NCBI GenBank assembly: GCA_009926195.1 | Contig: RFPK01000130.1 | Coordinates: 1-5,744, forward strand | Reading direction: 5' to 3' | DNA length: 5,744 nt | Source: Synechococcaceae bacterium WB4_1_0192 | GTDB lineage: Bacteria; Cyanobacteriota; Cyanobacteriia; PCC-6307; Cyanobiaceae | The notes under the pieces: generated by a model | Database searches by the model: none | What the model saw: only the letters and a program-made list of their open reading frames with translations | What the model was told of the DNA's origin: nothing | Shown: positions 1 to 5,497 of the stretch, one piece after another | How the letters are laid out: each line of letters starts with the position of its first letter | Numbering within the stretch: position 1 is the stretch's first letter | Translations under genes and position numbers: made by a program

Positions 1-1
1 G

Positions 2-535
2 GGCCTGGCCCTGCTGCTGCAGGAGCTGCCGGTGCAGTCCGGCGCAGCCATGATCCCGGCCCTGGCCGAACGCGCCGTCCGCGCCCACCGGAGACCGCGA
101 CCGCGGCTGGATGCCGTGGCGGCCCTGGCGGTGAGCCAACCCCCGCACTGCCCCTGGCGGGTGGGGGGAACCGACAGCAGTGACGGCCTGCTGGCTGCGG
201 TGGCGGCCATCGCCCGCACCAGCGGCTGCCAGGCTCTGCTGCAGCGCGGGGCACTGCCCCTGGATGCCGCCATGGCTGGACTGCCCGAGGCGGAGAACTG
301 GTGCCTGGGCGGCGGCGAGGATTTCGAGCTGGTGCTGGCGCTGGCGCCGGTCTGGGCCCAGGCCCTGGTCCAGGTGCTGCCAGGAGCGAGCCTGATCGGC
401 GAGCTCAGGGCCACGGAAGCGGGCACAACCCCGGCCACCAGCGTGCTCTGGCAGGACAGCGATCAGCCGGTGACGGGCAGCGAGGGCTGGTGCCACTACA
501 CAAAGAAAGCCGCCCCGGAGGACGGCCTGCAGTGA
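2..535 (+). CDS. thiL: Thiamine-monophosphate kinase ThiL, C-terminal half (5' end outside the window)
   Basis: ThiL phosphorylates thiamine monophosphate with ATP to thiamine diphosphate, the active cofactor, in the cytoplasm. The reading frame is open from base 2 and ends with TGA at 533-535, giving 177 residues of a protein that is usually about 320-340, so the N-terminal ATP-binding part is missing because of the window edge, not a mutation. Numbered from base 2, the fragment shows GTDSSDGL at 56-62, the family's (D)xSDGL motif, and GGGEDFEL at 103-110, the conserved GGEDxEL segment of the C-terminal domain, followed by SLIGEL at 130-135, the usual Ile-Gly strand. The GTG at 32 is internal to the domain and is not the real start. 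The gene converges on gap2, with 36 bases between their stops. The final 15 or so residues are unremarkable. The family call is firm from the two motifs. Confidence 0.9.
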   Translation, partial: GLALLLQELPVQSGAAMIPALAERAVRAHRRPRPRLDAVAALAVSQPPHCPWRVGGTDSSDGLLAAVAAIARTSGCQALLQRGALPLDAAMAGLPEAENWCLGGGEDFELVLALAPVWAQALVQVLPGASLIGELRATEAGTTPATSVLWQDSDQPVTGSEGWCHYTKKAAPEDGLQ

Positions 536-543
536 AGGAACCT

Positions 544-563
544 GCAGCGCCAAACGGCGCTGC
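544..563. terminator. Perfect hairpin between convergent thiL and gap2, candidate two-way terminator
   Basis: The arms GCAGCGCC (544-551) and GGCGCTGC (556-563) pair perfectly over 8 bp around an AAAC loop. ACCT at 540-543 and AGGT at 567-570 can extend the stem after a three-base bulge. It occupies most of the 36-base gap between the thiL and gap2 stop codons, where a shared terminator is expected. No run of T follows on the + strand (the gap2 end follows at once). On the - strand a short T/C-rich stretch follows. It is therefore not a textbook intrinsic terminator; it might instead protect 3' ends. Confidence 0.5.
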
Positions 564-571
564 GCCAGGTC

Positions 572-1594
572 TCACTTCCAGTTCTTGGCGACGATCTCGG
601 CCAGGTCGACGACGCGCTGGCTGTAGCCCCACTCGTTGTCGTACCAGCAGACGATCTTCACCATGTTGCCGCCCATCACCAGGGTGAGGTCGGCGTCGAC
701 GATGGTGCTCTCGTCGGTGCCGGCGTGGTCACTGGAGACCAGGGGCAGATCGCAGTACTTGATGATGCCCTTCATGCCGTTCTCGGAGGCGGCCTTCAGC
801 ACGGCATTCACCTCTTCGGCGGAGGTGTCACGACCCACCTCGAACACCATGTCGCACACCGACACGTTGGGGGTGGGAACGCGCAGGGCGATGCCGCTCA
901 GCTTGCCCTTCACCTCGGGGTACACCAGGGCCACGGCCTTGGCGGCACCGGTGCTGGTGGGAACGATGTTCACGGCGGCGGCGCGGGCGCGGCGCAGGTC
1001 GCGGTGGGCGGCATCGAGGATGCGCTGATCACCCGTGTAGCTGTGGGTGGTGGTCATCGTGCCCTTGACGATGCCGAAGGCCTGGTCGATCGTCTTGACG
1101 ATCGGAGCCATGCAGTTGGTGGTGCAGCTGGCGTTGGAGAGGATGTCCCACTCCTCGTGGCGGTACTGATCGGCGTTGACACCGACCACGAAGGTGCCGA
1201 CCTTGGCGCCCTTGCCGGGGGCCGTGAGGATCACCTTCTTGGCGCCGGACTCAAAGTGCTTGCTGGCGCCCACGTCGTCGTTGAACACGCCGGTGGACTC
1301 GATCACCAGATCCACGCCCCAATCCTTCCAGGGCAGGTTGGCCGGATTGCGGTCGTAGAAGGTCTTGATCGTCTTGCCGTTGATGACGATCGTGTCCTCG
1401 GTGGTGGTCACCTCTGCATTGCGCAGGGGGCCGAGCATCGAGTCGTACTTGAGCAGGTGGGCGTTGGTGTTGGTGTCGCCCGAACCGTTGATGCCCACCA
1501 CCTCGATGCCGGTGTTGGCACCACGGCTCAGCCAGCAGCGCATGAAGTTGCGACCGATGCGGCCGAATCCGTTGATCGCAACCTTCAGGGTCAT
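572..1594 (-). CDS. gap2: Glyceraldehyde-3-phosphate dehydrogenase, photosynthetic (Gap2) type
   Basis: The 340-residue protein matches full-length GAPDH. In cyanobacteria Gap2 runs mainly in the reductive direction of the Calvin cycle, turning 1,3-bisphosphoglycerate into glyceraldehyde-3-phosphate with NADPH or NADH, in the cytoplasm. The N-terminal Rossmann fold begins with INGFGRIGRN (7-16). The catalytic SNASCTTNC segment (153-161) carries the nucleophile Cys157, and His184 in THSYTGDQ is its partner. The phosphate-binding TSTGAAKA (213-220) and the C-terminal WYDNEWGYS (317-325) are present. It lacks the C-terminal extension of plant GapB. The coenzyme loop reads GINGSGD (34-40) in place of the common INDTGG, and residues 195-196 are Ala-Ala where NAD-only enzymes have Leu-Pro; both favour NADP use (inference). 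The ATG at 1592-1594 places the N-terminus exactly where the family begins; no clear Shine-Dalgarno sequence precedes it. Its codons look less GC-rich than neighbouring genes, as is usual for a conserved, highly expressed enzyme. The gene is divergent from murC and is probably transcribed alone. Confidence 0.97.
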   Translation of the reverse strand: MTLKVAINGFGRIGRNFMRCWLSRGANTGIEVVGINGSGDTNTNAHLLKYDSMLGPLRNAEVTTTEDTIVINGKTIKTFYDRNPANLPWKDWGVDLVIESTGVFNDDVGASKHFESGAKKVILTAPGKGAKVGTFVVGVNADQYRHEEWDILSNASCTTNCMAPIVKTIDQAFGIVKGTMTTTHSYTGDQRILDAAHRDLRRARAAAVNIVPTSTGAAKAVALVYPEVKGKLSGIALRVPTPNVSVCDMVFEVGRDTSAEEVNAVLKAASENGMKGIIKYCDLPLVSSDHAGTDESTIVDADLTLVMGGNMVKIVCWYDNEWGYSQRVVDLAEIVAKNWK

Positions 1595-1601
1595 GGCGAC
1601 A

Positions 1602-1617
1602 AGCGGGGAAACCCGCT
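1602..1617 (-). promoter_or_regulatory. Small hairpin in the gap2 leader, next to the start codon
   Basis: AGCGGG (1602-1607) and CCCGCT (1612-1617) form a perfect 6-bp, almost all-GC stem around a four-base loop, which reads GAAA on the + strand and TTTC in the gap2 transcript. The stem lies 8 to 23 bases before the gap2 ATG, where a Shine-Dalgarno sequence would sit, and no such sequence is visible there. It could influence translation initiation or mRNA stability of gap2. That role is inference; only the pairing is seen. Confidence 0.4.
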
Positions 1618-1639
1618 GGCAAAGGGGATTTGGCAGCCG

Positions 1640-1645
1640 ATCATA
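1640..1645 (-). promoter_or_regulatory. Candidate -10 box for gap2
   Basis: On the - strand this reads TATGAT, five of six matches to the TATAAT consensus. It would place transcription start near 1633 and give a leader of roughly 40 bases that includes the hairpin at 1602-1617. The hexamer 17 bases further upstream (ACGGGA) does not resemble a -35 box. A TTGACC at 1650-1655 is only four bases away and is too close to serve as one. Many cyanobacterial promoters have a poor -35 element, so the call remains plausible but unproven. Confidence 0.35.
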
Positions 1646-1735
1646 CAGAGGTCAAGCCTTGTTCCCGTCTGGCGACCGCTGGGGGGAGCAAGACAAGCGG
1701 AACGTCCCGGATTAGCGTCGGGCCAGGCTTGGACA

Positions 1736-3181
1736 ATGCCCTTGGCCCAACAGCTCGATCGCCGTCAACCCCTCCATTTCATTGGAGTCGGCGGGATCGG
1801 CATGTCGGCCATCGCCGGGATCCTGGCGGACCGGAACTTCACCGTGAGCGGGTCCGACCCCCGCGACAACGCGGTGCTGCAGGACCTGCGCCGCCGTGGC
1901 GTGCGCGTGTTCCGCGAGCAGAGTGCGGCCACGATCGCCGCGATCCGCAGTGGCACCTCCCTGGCGCCGCGTGTCGTGGTGAGCTCGGCCGTGCCTGCGG
2001 ACAACAGCGAGCTGCAGGAGGCGCGCCGGGTCGGGCTGGAGATCCTGCACCGCTCCGATGTGCTGGCCGCGCTGATCGCGGGCCAGGACTCCGTGGCCGT
2101 GGCCGGCAGCCACGGCAAGACCACCACCAGCACTCTGGTGGCGAGCCTCCTGCACGCCACGAACAACGACCCCACCGCCGTGATCGGCGGCATCGTGCCT
2201 GCCTTCGCCAGCAATGGCCGCAACGGCGGCGGCCGGCTGCTGGTGGCCGAGGCGGATGAATCCGATGGTTCGCTGGTGAAGTTCCAGGCAACCCTGGGGG
2301 TGATCACGAACCTGGAGCTCGATCACACCGATCACTATCCCAATCTCGACGCCCTGATCGCCACGCTGCAGCGTTTCGGCAAGGGCTGCGGCCAGCTGCT
2401 GGCCAACCGCGACTGCCCGATCCTGCGCCGACATTTCCAGGCCAGCCATTGGTGGTCCACCTCCAGCCCTGATGGCGTGGCCTTCGCCGCCATCGCCGAT
2501 GAGCTGAGCGGTGACAGCACCCTGGCCACCTTCCACGAACAGGGCCAGCCCGTGGGGCAGTTCCGGTTGCCGCTGCCAGGCCTGCACAACCTCAGCAACG
2601 CCACCGCCGCCATGGCGGTCTGCCGGTTGCACGGGGTGTCCTTCGCCGAGCTGCGGCAGGCGGTGGAGCAACTGCAGGCCCCCGGCCGCCGCTTCGACTT
2701 CCGCGGCGACTGGAACGGTCGCCAGGTGGTGGACGACTACGCCCACCACCCCAGCGAGGTGGACGCCACGCTGGCGATGGCGCGGCTGATGGTGAGCAGC
2801 GGTCGCAGCCCCCTGCCGGCGCCACCGCAGCGGCTGCTGGCCGTGTTCCAGCCACACCGCTACAGCCGTACCGCTGAGTTCCTGGAGGCCTTCGCCCGCG
2901 CCCTGAGCCAGGCGGATGCCGTGCTGCTGGCACCCCTGTACAGCGCCGGTGAGGCGCCGATCGCCGGCATCTCCAGCGAGACCCTCGCCGCCGCGATCCG
3001 ATGCCTGAGGCCCGGGCTGACGGTGGACGTGAGCGCCAGCCTCGACGAACTGGCCGATGCGGTGGCGGCCCGGAGCCAGCCAGGCGATCTGGTGCTGGCC
3101 ATGGGGGCAGGCGATGTGAACGGGCTGTGGAGCCGGCTGCAGCAGCGCCATGACCCCAACAGCCTGCCGCTGGTGGCCTGA
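1736..3181 (+). CDS. murC: UDP-N-acetylmuramate--L-alanine ligase MurC
   Basis: MurC uses ATP to join L-alanine to UDP-N-acetylmuramic acid, the first peptide step of peptidoglycan synthesis in the cytoplasm. At 481 residues it has the usual family length. The N-terminal UDP-binding domain opens with HFIGVGGIGMSAIA (14-27). The central ATPase domain has the P-loop GSHGKTTT (124-131, Lys128), the Mg-binding EADESDGS (172-179), the LELDHTDHY segment (193-201) and HNLSNAT (284-290). The C-terminal domain carries DDYAHHP (333-339), QPHRYSRT (372-379) and GAGD (457-460). The ATG at 1736 is chosen because it lies about a dozen residues before the glycine-rich loop, as in other MurC proteins; a weak CAGG sits 8 bases upstream. 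The same frame stays open upstream to 725, but that stretch is antisense to gap2 and has no MurC-like sequence. murB follows four bases after the stop, so the two are almost certainly co-transcribed. Confidence 0.96.
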   Translation: MPLAQQLDRRQPLHFIGVGGIGMSAIAGILADRNFTVSGSDPRDNAVLQDLRRRGVRVFREQSAATIAAIRSGTSLAPRVVVSSAVPADNSELQEARRVGLEILHRSDVLAALIAGQDSVAVAGSHGKTTTSTLVASLLHATNNDPTAVIGGIVPAFASNGRNGGGRLLVAEADESDGSLVKFQATLGVITNLELDHTDHYPNLDALIATLQRFGKGCGQLLANRDCPILRRHFQASHWWSTSSPDGVAFAAIADELSGDSTLATFHEQGQPVGQFRLPLPGLHNLSNATAAMAVCRLHGVSFAELRQAVEQLQAPGRRFDFRGDWNGRQVVDDYAHHPSEVDATLAMARLMVSSGRSPLPAPPQRLLAVFQPHRYSRTAEFLEAFARALSQADAVLLAPLYSAGEAPIAGISSETLAAAIRCLRPGLTVDVSASLDELADAVAARSQPGDLVLAMGAGDVNGLWSRLQQRHDPNSLPLVA

Positions 3182-3185
3182 GGCC

Positions 3186-4103
3186 ATGGCCAGTCCCACG
3201 CCACTGGGTCTGCGGCGGGCCGTCGGCCTGGCCGACTTCACCACCTGGAAAGTGGGCGGACCCGCCCAGTGGTTCGCCGAACCGGACAGCGGTGAGCGAC
3301 TGTGCGCCCTGCTCAGCTGGGCCCGGGCCGAAGGGCTCGGCAGTCGGGTGATCGGAGCCGGCTCAAACCTGCTGGTGAGCGATGCGGGCCTGGAGGGCCT
3401 GATCCTGTGCAACCGCCGGCTGCAGGGCGCCGACCTCGACTGCAGCAATGGCGTGATTGAAGCCCAGGCCGGTGAACCGATCCCCACCCTGGCCCGCCGG
3501 GCAGCGCGGGCTGGCCTGGCCGGCCTGGAGTGGTCGGTGGGAATCCCCGGCACGGTCGGCGGCGCGGTGGTGATGAACGCAGGCGCCCAGGGCGGCTGCA
3601 CCGCCGACGTGCTGGAGAGCATCACCGTGGTGGATCCGAACCAGCCCGAGCGCCCCTTCCGGCTGCAGGCGAGCGAGCTCGACTTCGCCTATCGCCACAG
3701 CCGGCTGCAGCAGGAGCCTCTGGTGGTGCTGAGCGCGCGCTTTCGCCTGAACCCGGACCAGGACCCCACCGAGGTGAGCCGCCGCACCAGCGCCAACCTG
3801 CACAGCCGCACCAGCAGCCAGCCCTATCAGCAACCGAGCTGCGGCAGCGTGTTTCGCAATCCGGAACCGCACAAGGCGGGCCAGCTGATCGAAGGCCTCG
3901 GCCTGAAGGGCCTGACGATCGGCGGCGCCCAGGTGTCGCCGATCCACGCCAATTTCATCGTCAACACCGGTGCTGCCAGCGCCACCGAAATCGACCAGCT
4001 GATCGCCACGGTGCAGGAACGGGTGCAGGCAGCCCACGGGATCACCCTGCACCCGGAGGTGAAGCGCCTCGGTCCGTTCGGGCCGATCGCACTGGCGGCG
4101 TAG
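3186..4103 (+). CDS. murB: UDP-N-acetylenolpyruvoylglucosamine reductase MurB
   Basis: MurB is an FAD enzyme that reduces UDP-GlcNAc-enolpyruvate with NADPH to UDP-MurNAc, which is the substrate of MurC encoded just upstream. The protein has 305 residues, close to the shorter type II (Staphylococcus-like) MurB. Visible motifs are FTTWKVGGPA (18-27) and GAGSNLLVSDAG (58-69) for FAD binding, GLEWSVGIPGTVGGAVVMNA (113-132), YRHS (169-172), the catalytic-serine segment CGSVFRNP (219-226, Ser221), GGAQVSPIHANFIVN (246-260), and HPEVKRLG (289-296) with the likely catalytic Glu291. The ATG at 3186 is preferred; GAGG at 3180-3183 overlaps the murC stop but sits only two bases from the ATG. An in-frame ATG at 3150 would add 12 residues that resemble nothing conserved and would overlap murC by 32 bases. 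The family call is secure; the start is less so. Confidence 0.95.
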   Translation: MASPTPLGLRRAVGLADFTTWKVGGPAQWFAEPDSGERLCALLSWARAEGLGSRVIGAGSNLLVSDAGLEGLILCNRRLQGADLDCSNGVIEAQAGEPIPTLARRAARAGLAGLEWSVGIPGTVGGAVVMNAGAQGGCTADVLESITVVDPNQPERPFRLQASELDFAYRHSRLQQEPLVVLSARFRLNPDQDPTEVSRRTSANLHSRTSSQPYQQPSCGSVFRNPEPHKAGQLIEGLGLKGLTIGGAQVSPIHANFIVNTGAASATEIDQLIATVQERVQAAHGITLHPEVKRLGPFGPIALAA

Positions 4104-4132
4104 CCTGCCCCGACCCAATCCCCAGGCGCCCC

Positions 4133-4471
4133 ATGGCCGGCTTCGGACTCCCCAACTTCGGCCAGCTCACCGAGGCCTTCAAGAAGGCTCAGCAGATCCA
4201 GCAGGATGCGGCCCGCCTGCAGGAGGAACTGGATGCGATGGAGCTCGAGGGGCAGAGCAGCTGCGGTCGGGCCAGCGTCTGGCTCTCCGGCAACCAGCAA
4301 CCCCTGAAGGTGCGCCTCGCCCCTGAACTGCTGGCCGAGGGCGCGGCCACGGCCGAAGCCGCCACCCTGGAAGCGCTGCAGGCCGCCTACGCCACCTCCA
4401 CCGGCACCATGAAGCAGCGCATGGAGGAGCTCACCGGCGGCCTCAATCTCAATCTGCCTGGGCTGGGCTGA
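4133..4471 (+). CDS. ebfC: YbaB/EbfC family nucleoid-associated DNA-binding protein
   Basis: Proteins of this family are small dimeric DNA-binding proteins that coat or bridge the nucleoid; their exact role in cyanobacteria is not well defined. The 112-residue product has the family layout: a Phe/Gly-rich N-terminus, a long amphipathic helix rich in Gln, Glu and Lys (about 11-39), a beta region around SVWLSGNQQPLKVRLAPEL (48-66), then a second helical part ending in the LNLNLPGLG tail (104-112) typical of cyanobacterial members. The glycine-rich turn common after the first helix is here QSSCGRAS (41-48), with fewer glycines. The ATG at 4133 is chosen because the frame upstream is antisense-like text over murB, and AGG at 4124-4126 is six bases away. 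It lies 29 bases after murB and is probably the last gene of the murC-murB unit. Its stop is two bases from the rsgA stop on the other strand. Confidence 0.9.
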   Translation: MAGFGLPNFGQLTEAFKKAQQIQQDAARLQEELDAMELEGQSSCGRASVWLSGNQQPLKVRLAPELLAEGAATAEAATLEALQAAYATSTGTMKQRMEELTGGLNLNLPGLG

Positions 4472-4473
4472 GA

Positions 4474-5478
4474 TCAGTCCTCACCGTCGTCCTGCCGCCG
4501 CCGCCGCCGCGAGGGCTGGCGGAGGCGCTGATCCAGCAGCGGCTCCTGACGATGGCCGCGCTGCTTCAGGCCCGCCGTCTGATGAGCGCCCAGGCGCTCG
4601 CGGCGCGCCTGGGCCAGCACGGTCTCCAGACAGCTGCGGTAGAGGAGGTGGCGATCCCAGTCGCTACCGACGGCGCAGCCGGGATCATCCTGGTGCAGAC
4701 AGTTCTTGTAACGGCAAGCGCCGACGGCCAGACGCTGGCGAATCTCCGGGAACAGGGCAGCCAGGGCCACTGGATCGTCGGGCAGATCGGGCCGGTTGAA
4801 CCCGGGGCTGTCGGCCAGCAGGGCGCCGGGAGCCAGGGCAAACAGCTCCACATGGCGGGTGGTGTGGCGACCGCGCTGCAGCCGACCGGATACGGCACTG
4901 ACCCGCACCTGCAGCTCCGGACGCAGAGCGTTGAGCAGGCTGCTCTTGCCCACCCCTGAGGGCCCGCAGAGCACGGCGATGCCGGGCTGCTGCAGGCGCT
5001 CGCGCAGCCCTTCGACACCATCCCGGCGCTGCGCCGAAACCAACAGGGCCTCATACCCCCAACCCCGCAGCCGCTCCTGCCAGGCCTGGCAGGCGTCAGC
5101 CGGCAGCAGATCGGCCTTGGTGAGCACCAGCTCCACCGCCACGCCCGTGCGCTCGGCTGTGAGCAGAAAGCGTGTCAGCTGCAGAGGATCCAGCTGGGGC
5201 TGCTCGAGAGCCACCGCGACCACCACCCGGGTGCAGTTGGCCACCGAGGGGCGCTGCAGCAGGCTGCGGCGCGGTGCCACGGCGGCGATGGCAGCACGCT
5301 GCTGGGGCCAGTCGATGCCCTCCACCGTCACCTGATCGCCCACACAGATCTGCTGGCCGGTCTTGCCGAGGCGGGTGCGACGCACGCACAACAGCTGCTG
5401 CTCACCGGAGGGACCAGGCTGATCGAGCTGCACGCGGCAGAAGTTGGCCTCCAGAGCCATCACCAGGGCCGTAGCCAT
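4474..5478 (-). CDS. rsgA: Ribosome small-subunit-dependent GTPase RsgA
   Basis: RsgA (YjeQ/EngC) is a circularly permuted GTPase that checks late maturation of the 30S ribosomal subunit in the cytoplasm. From the ATG at 5476-5478 the product is 334 residues. An N-terminal OB-fold region (about 1-75) is followed by motifs in permuted order: LTKADL (119-124, G4), VSAQ (148-151, G5), the P-loop GPSGVGKSS (172-180, G1), the RGRHTTRHVEL switch (203-213, G2) and DSPGF (223-227, G3). The C-terminal zinc site is Cys255, Cys260, His262 and Cys268 in the family spacing C-x4-C-x-H-x5-C. The tail ends in five consecutive arginines followed by acidic residues. The start is uncertain: a GTG at 5556 would overlap the upstream tusA-like gene by 59 bases, and another ATG lies at 5460; none has a clear Shine-Dalgarno sequence. 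It is probably co-transcribed with the tusA-like gene, 19 bases upstream. Confidence 0.95.
   Translation of the reverse strand: MATALVMALEANFCRVQLDQPGPSGEQQLLCVRRTRLGKTGQQICVGDQVTVEGIDWPQQRAAIAAVAPRRSLLQRPSVANCTRVVVAVALEQPQLDPLQLTRFLLTAERTGVAVELVLTKADLLPADACQAWQERLRGWGYEALLVSAQRRDGVEGLRERLQQPGIAVLCGPSGVGKSSLLNALRPELQVRVSAVSGRLQRGRHTTRHVELFALAPGALLADSPGFNRPDLPDDPVALAALFPEIRQRLAVGACRYKNCLHQDDPGCAVGSDWDRHLLYRSCLETVLAQARRERLGAHQTAGLKQRGHRQEPLLDQRLRQPSRRRRRQDDGED
4494..4510. repeat. GCC triplet repeat in the rsgA 3' end
   Basis: Five GCC units in a row (4494-4508) plus two further matching bases form a short microsatellite. In the rsgA frame it encodes the run of arginines near the C-terminus. 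Gain or loss of one unit would lengthen or shorten the basic tail without shifting the frame. At five units it may simply reflect GC-rich arginine codons. Confidence 0.7.
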
Positions 5479-5497
5479 GCCGGGGACGGGCCGGGGA

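Larger units (their letters stand above)
1598..1700 (+). repeat. Pair of 9-bp direct repeats in the gap2/murC intergenic region
   Basis: GACAAGCGG occurs at 1598-1606 and again at 1692-1700 in the same orientation, 94 bases apart. One copy abuts the gap2 start codon and the other lies about 35 bases upstream of the murC start. Related fragments recur between them: GGCGAC at 1595-1600 and 1671-1676, and CCGCTGG at 1613-1619 and 1676-1682. The copies could be regulator sites or traces of a local duplication; in GC-rich DNA a chance repeat is also possible. No known motif such as an NtcA site (GTA-N8-TAC) was seen in this region. Confidence 0.4.

Noticed and set aside
1630..1635. TTGGCA on the + strand as a -35 box for murC
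   Set aside because: The hexamers at normal spacing downstream do not resemble TATAAT, so no murC promoter could be supported.
1650..1655. TTGACC on the - strand as a -35 box for gap2
   Set aside because: It is only four bases from the TATGAT at 1640-1645, and no good -10 hexamer lies 16-18 bases downstream of it.
1712..3625. Open frame of 637 codons on the - strand across murC and the start of murB
   Set aside because: It is antisense to two secure genes, rich in His, Gln, Ala and Gly as expected from the complement of GC-rich codons, and shows no recognisable domain.
3363..4118. Open frame of 251 codons on the - strand over murB
   Set aside because: Antisense shadow of murB with the same composition bias and no motif; murB is supported by many conserved segments.
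3530..4132. Upstream extension of the ybaB/ebfC frame through murB
   Set aside because: The extension is a +1 shadow of murB, rich in Arg, Pro and Gly; YbaB-like sequence begins only at the ATG at 4133.
4552..4959. Open frame of 135 codons on the + strand opposite rsgA
   Set aside because: It lies wholly inside rsgA, whose GTPase and zinc motifs are clear on the other strand; nothing recognisable is encoded.
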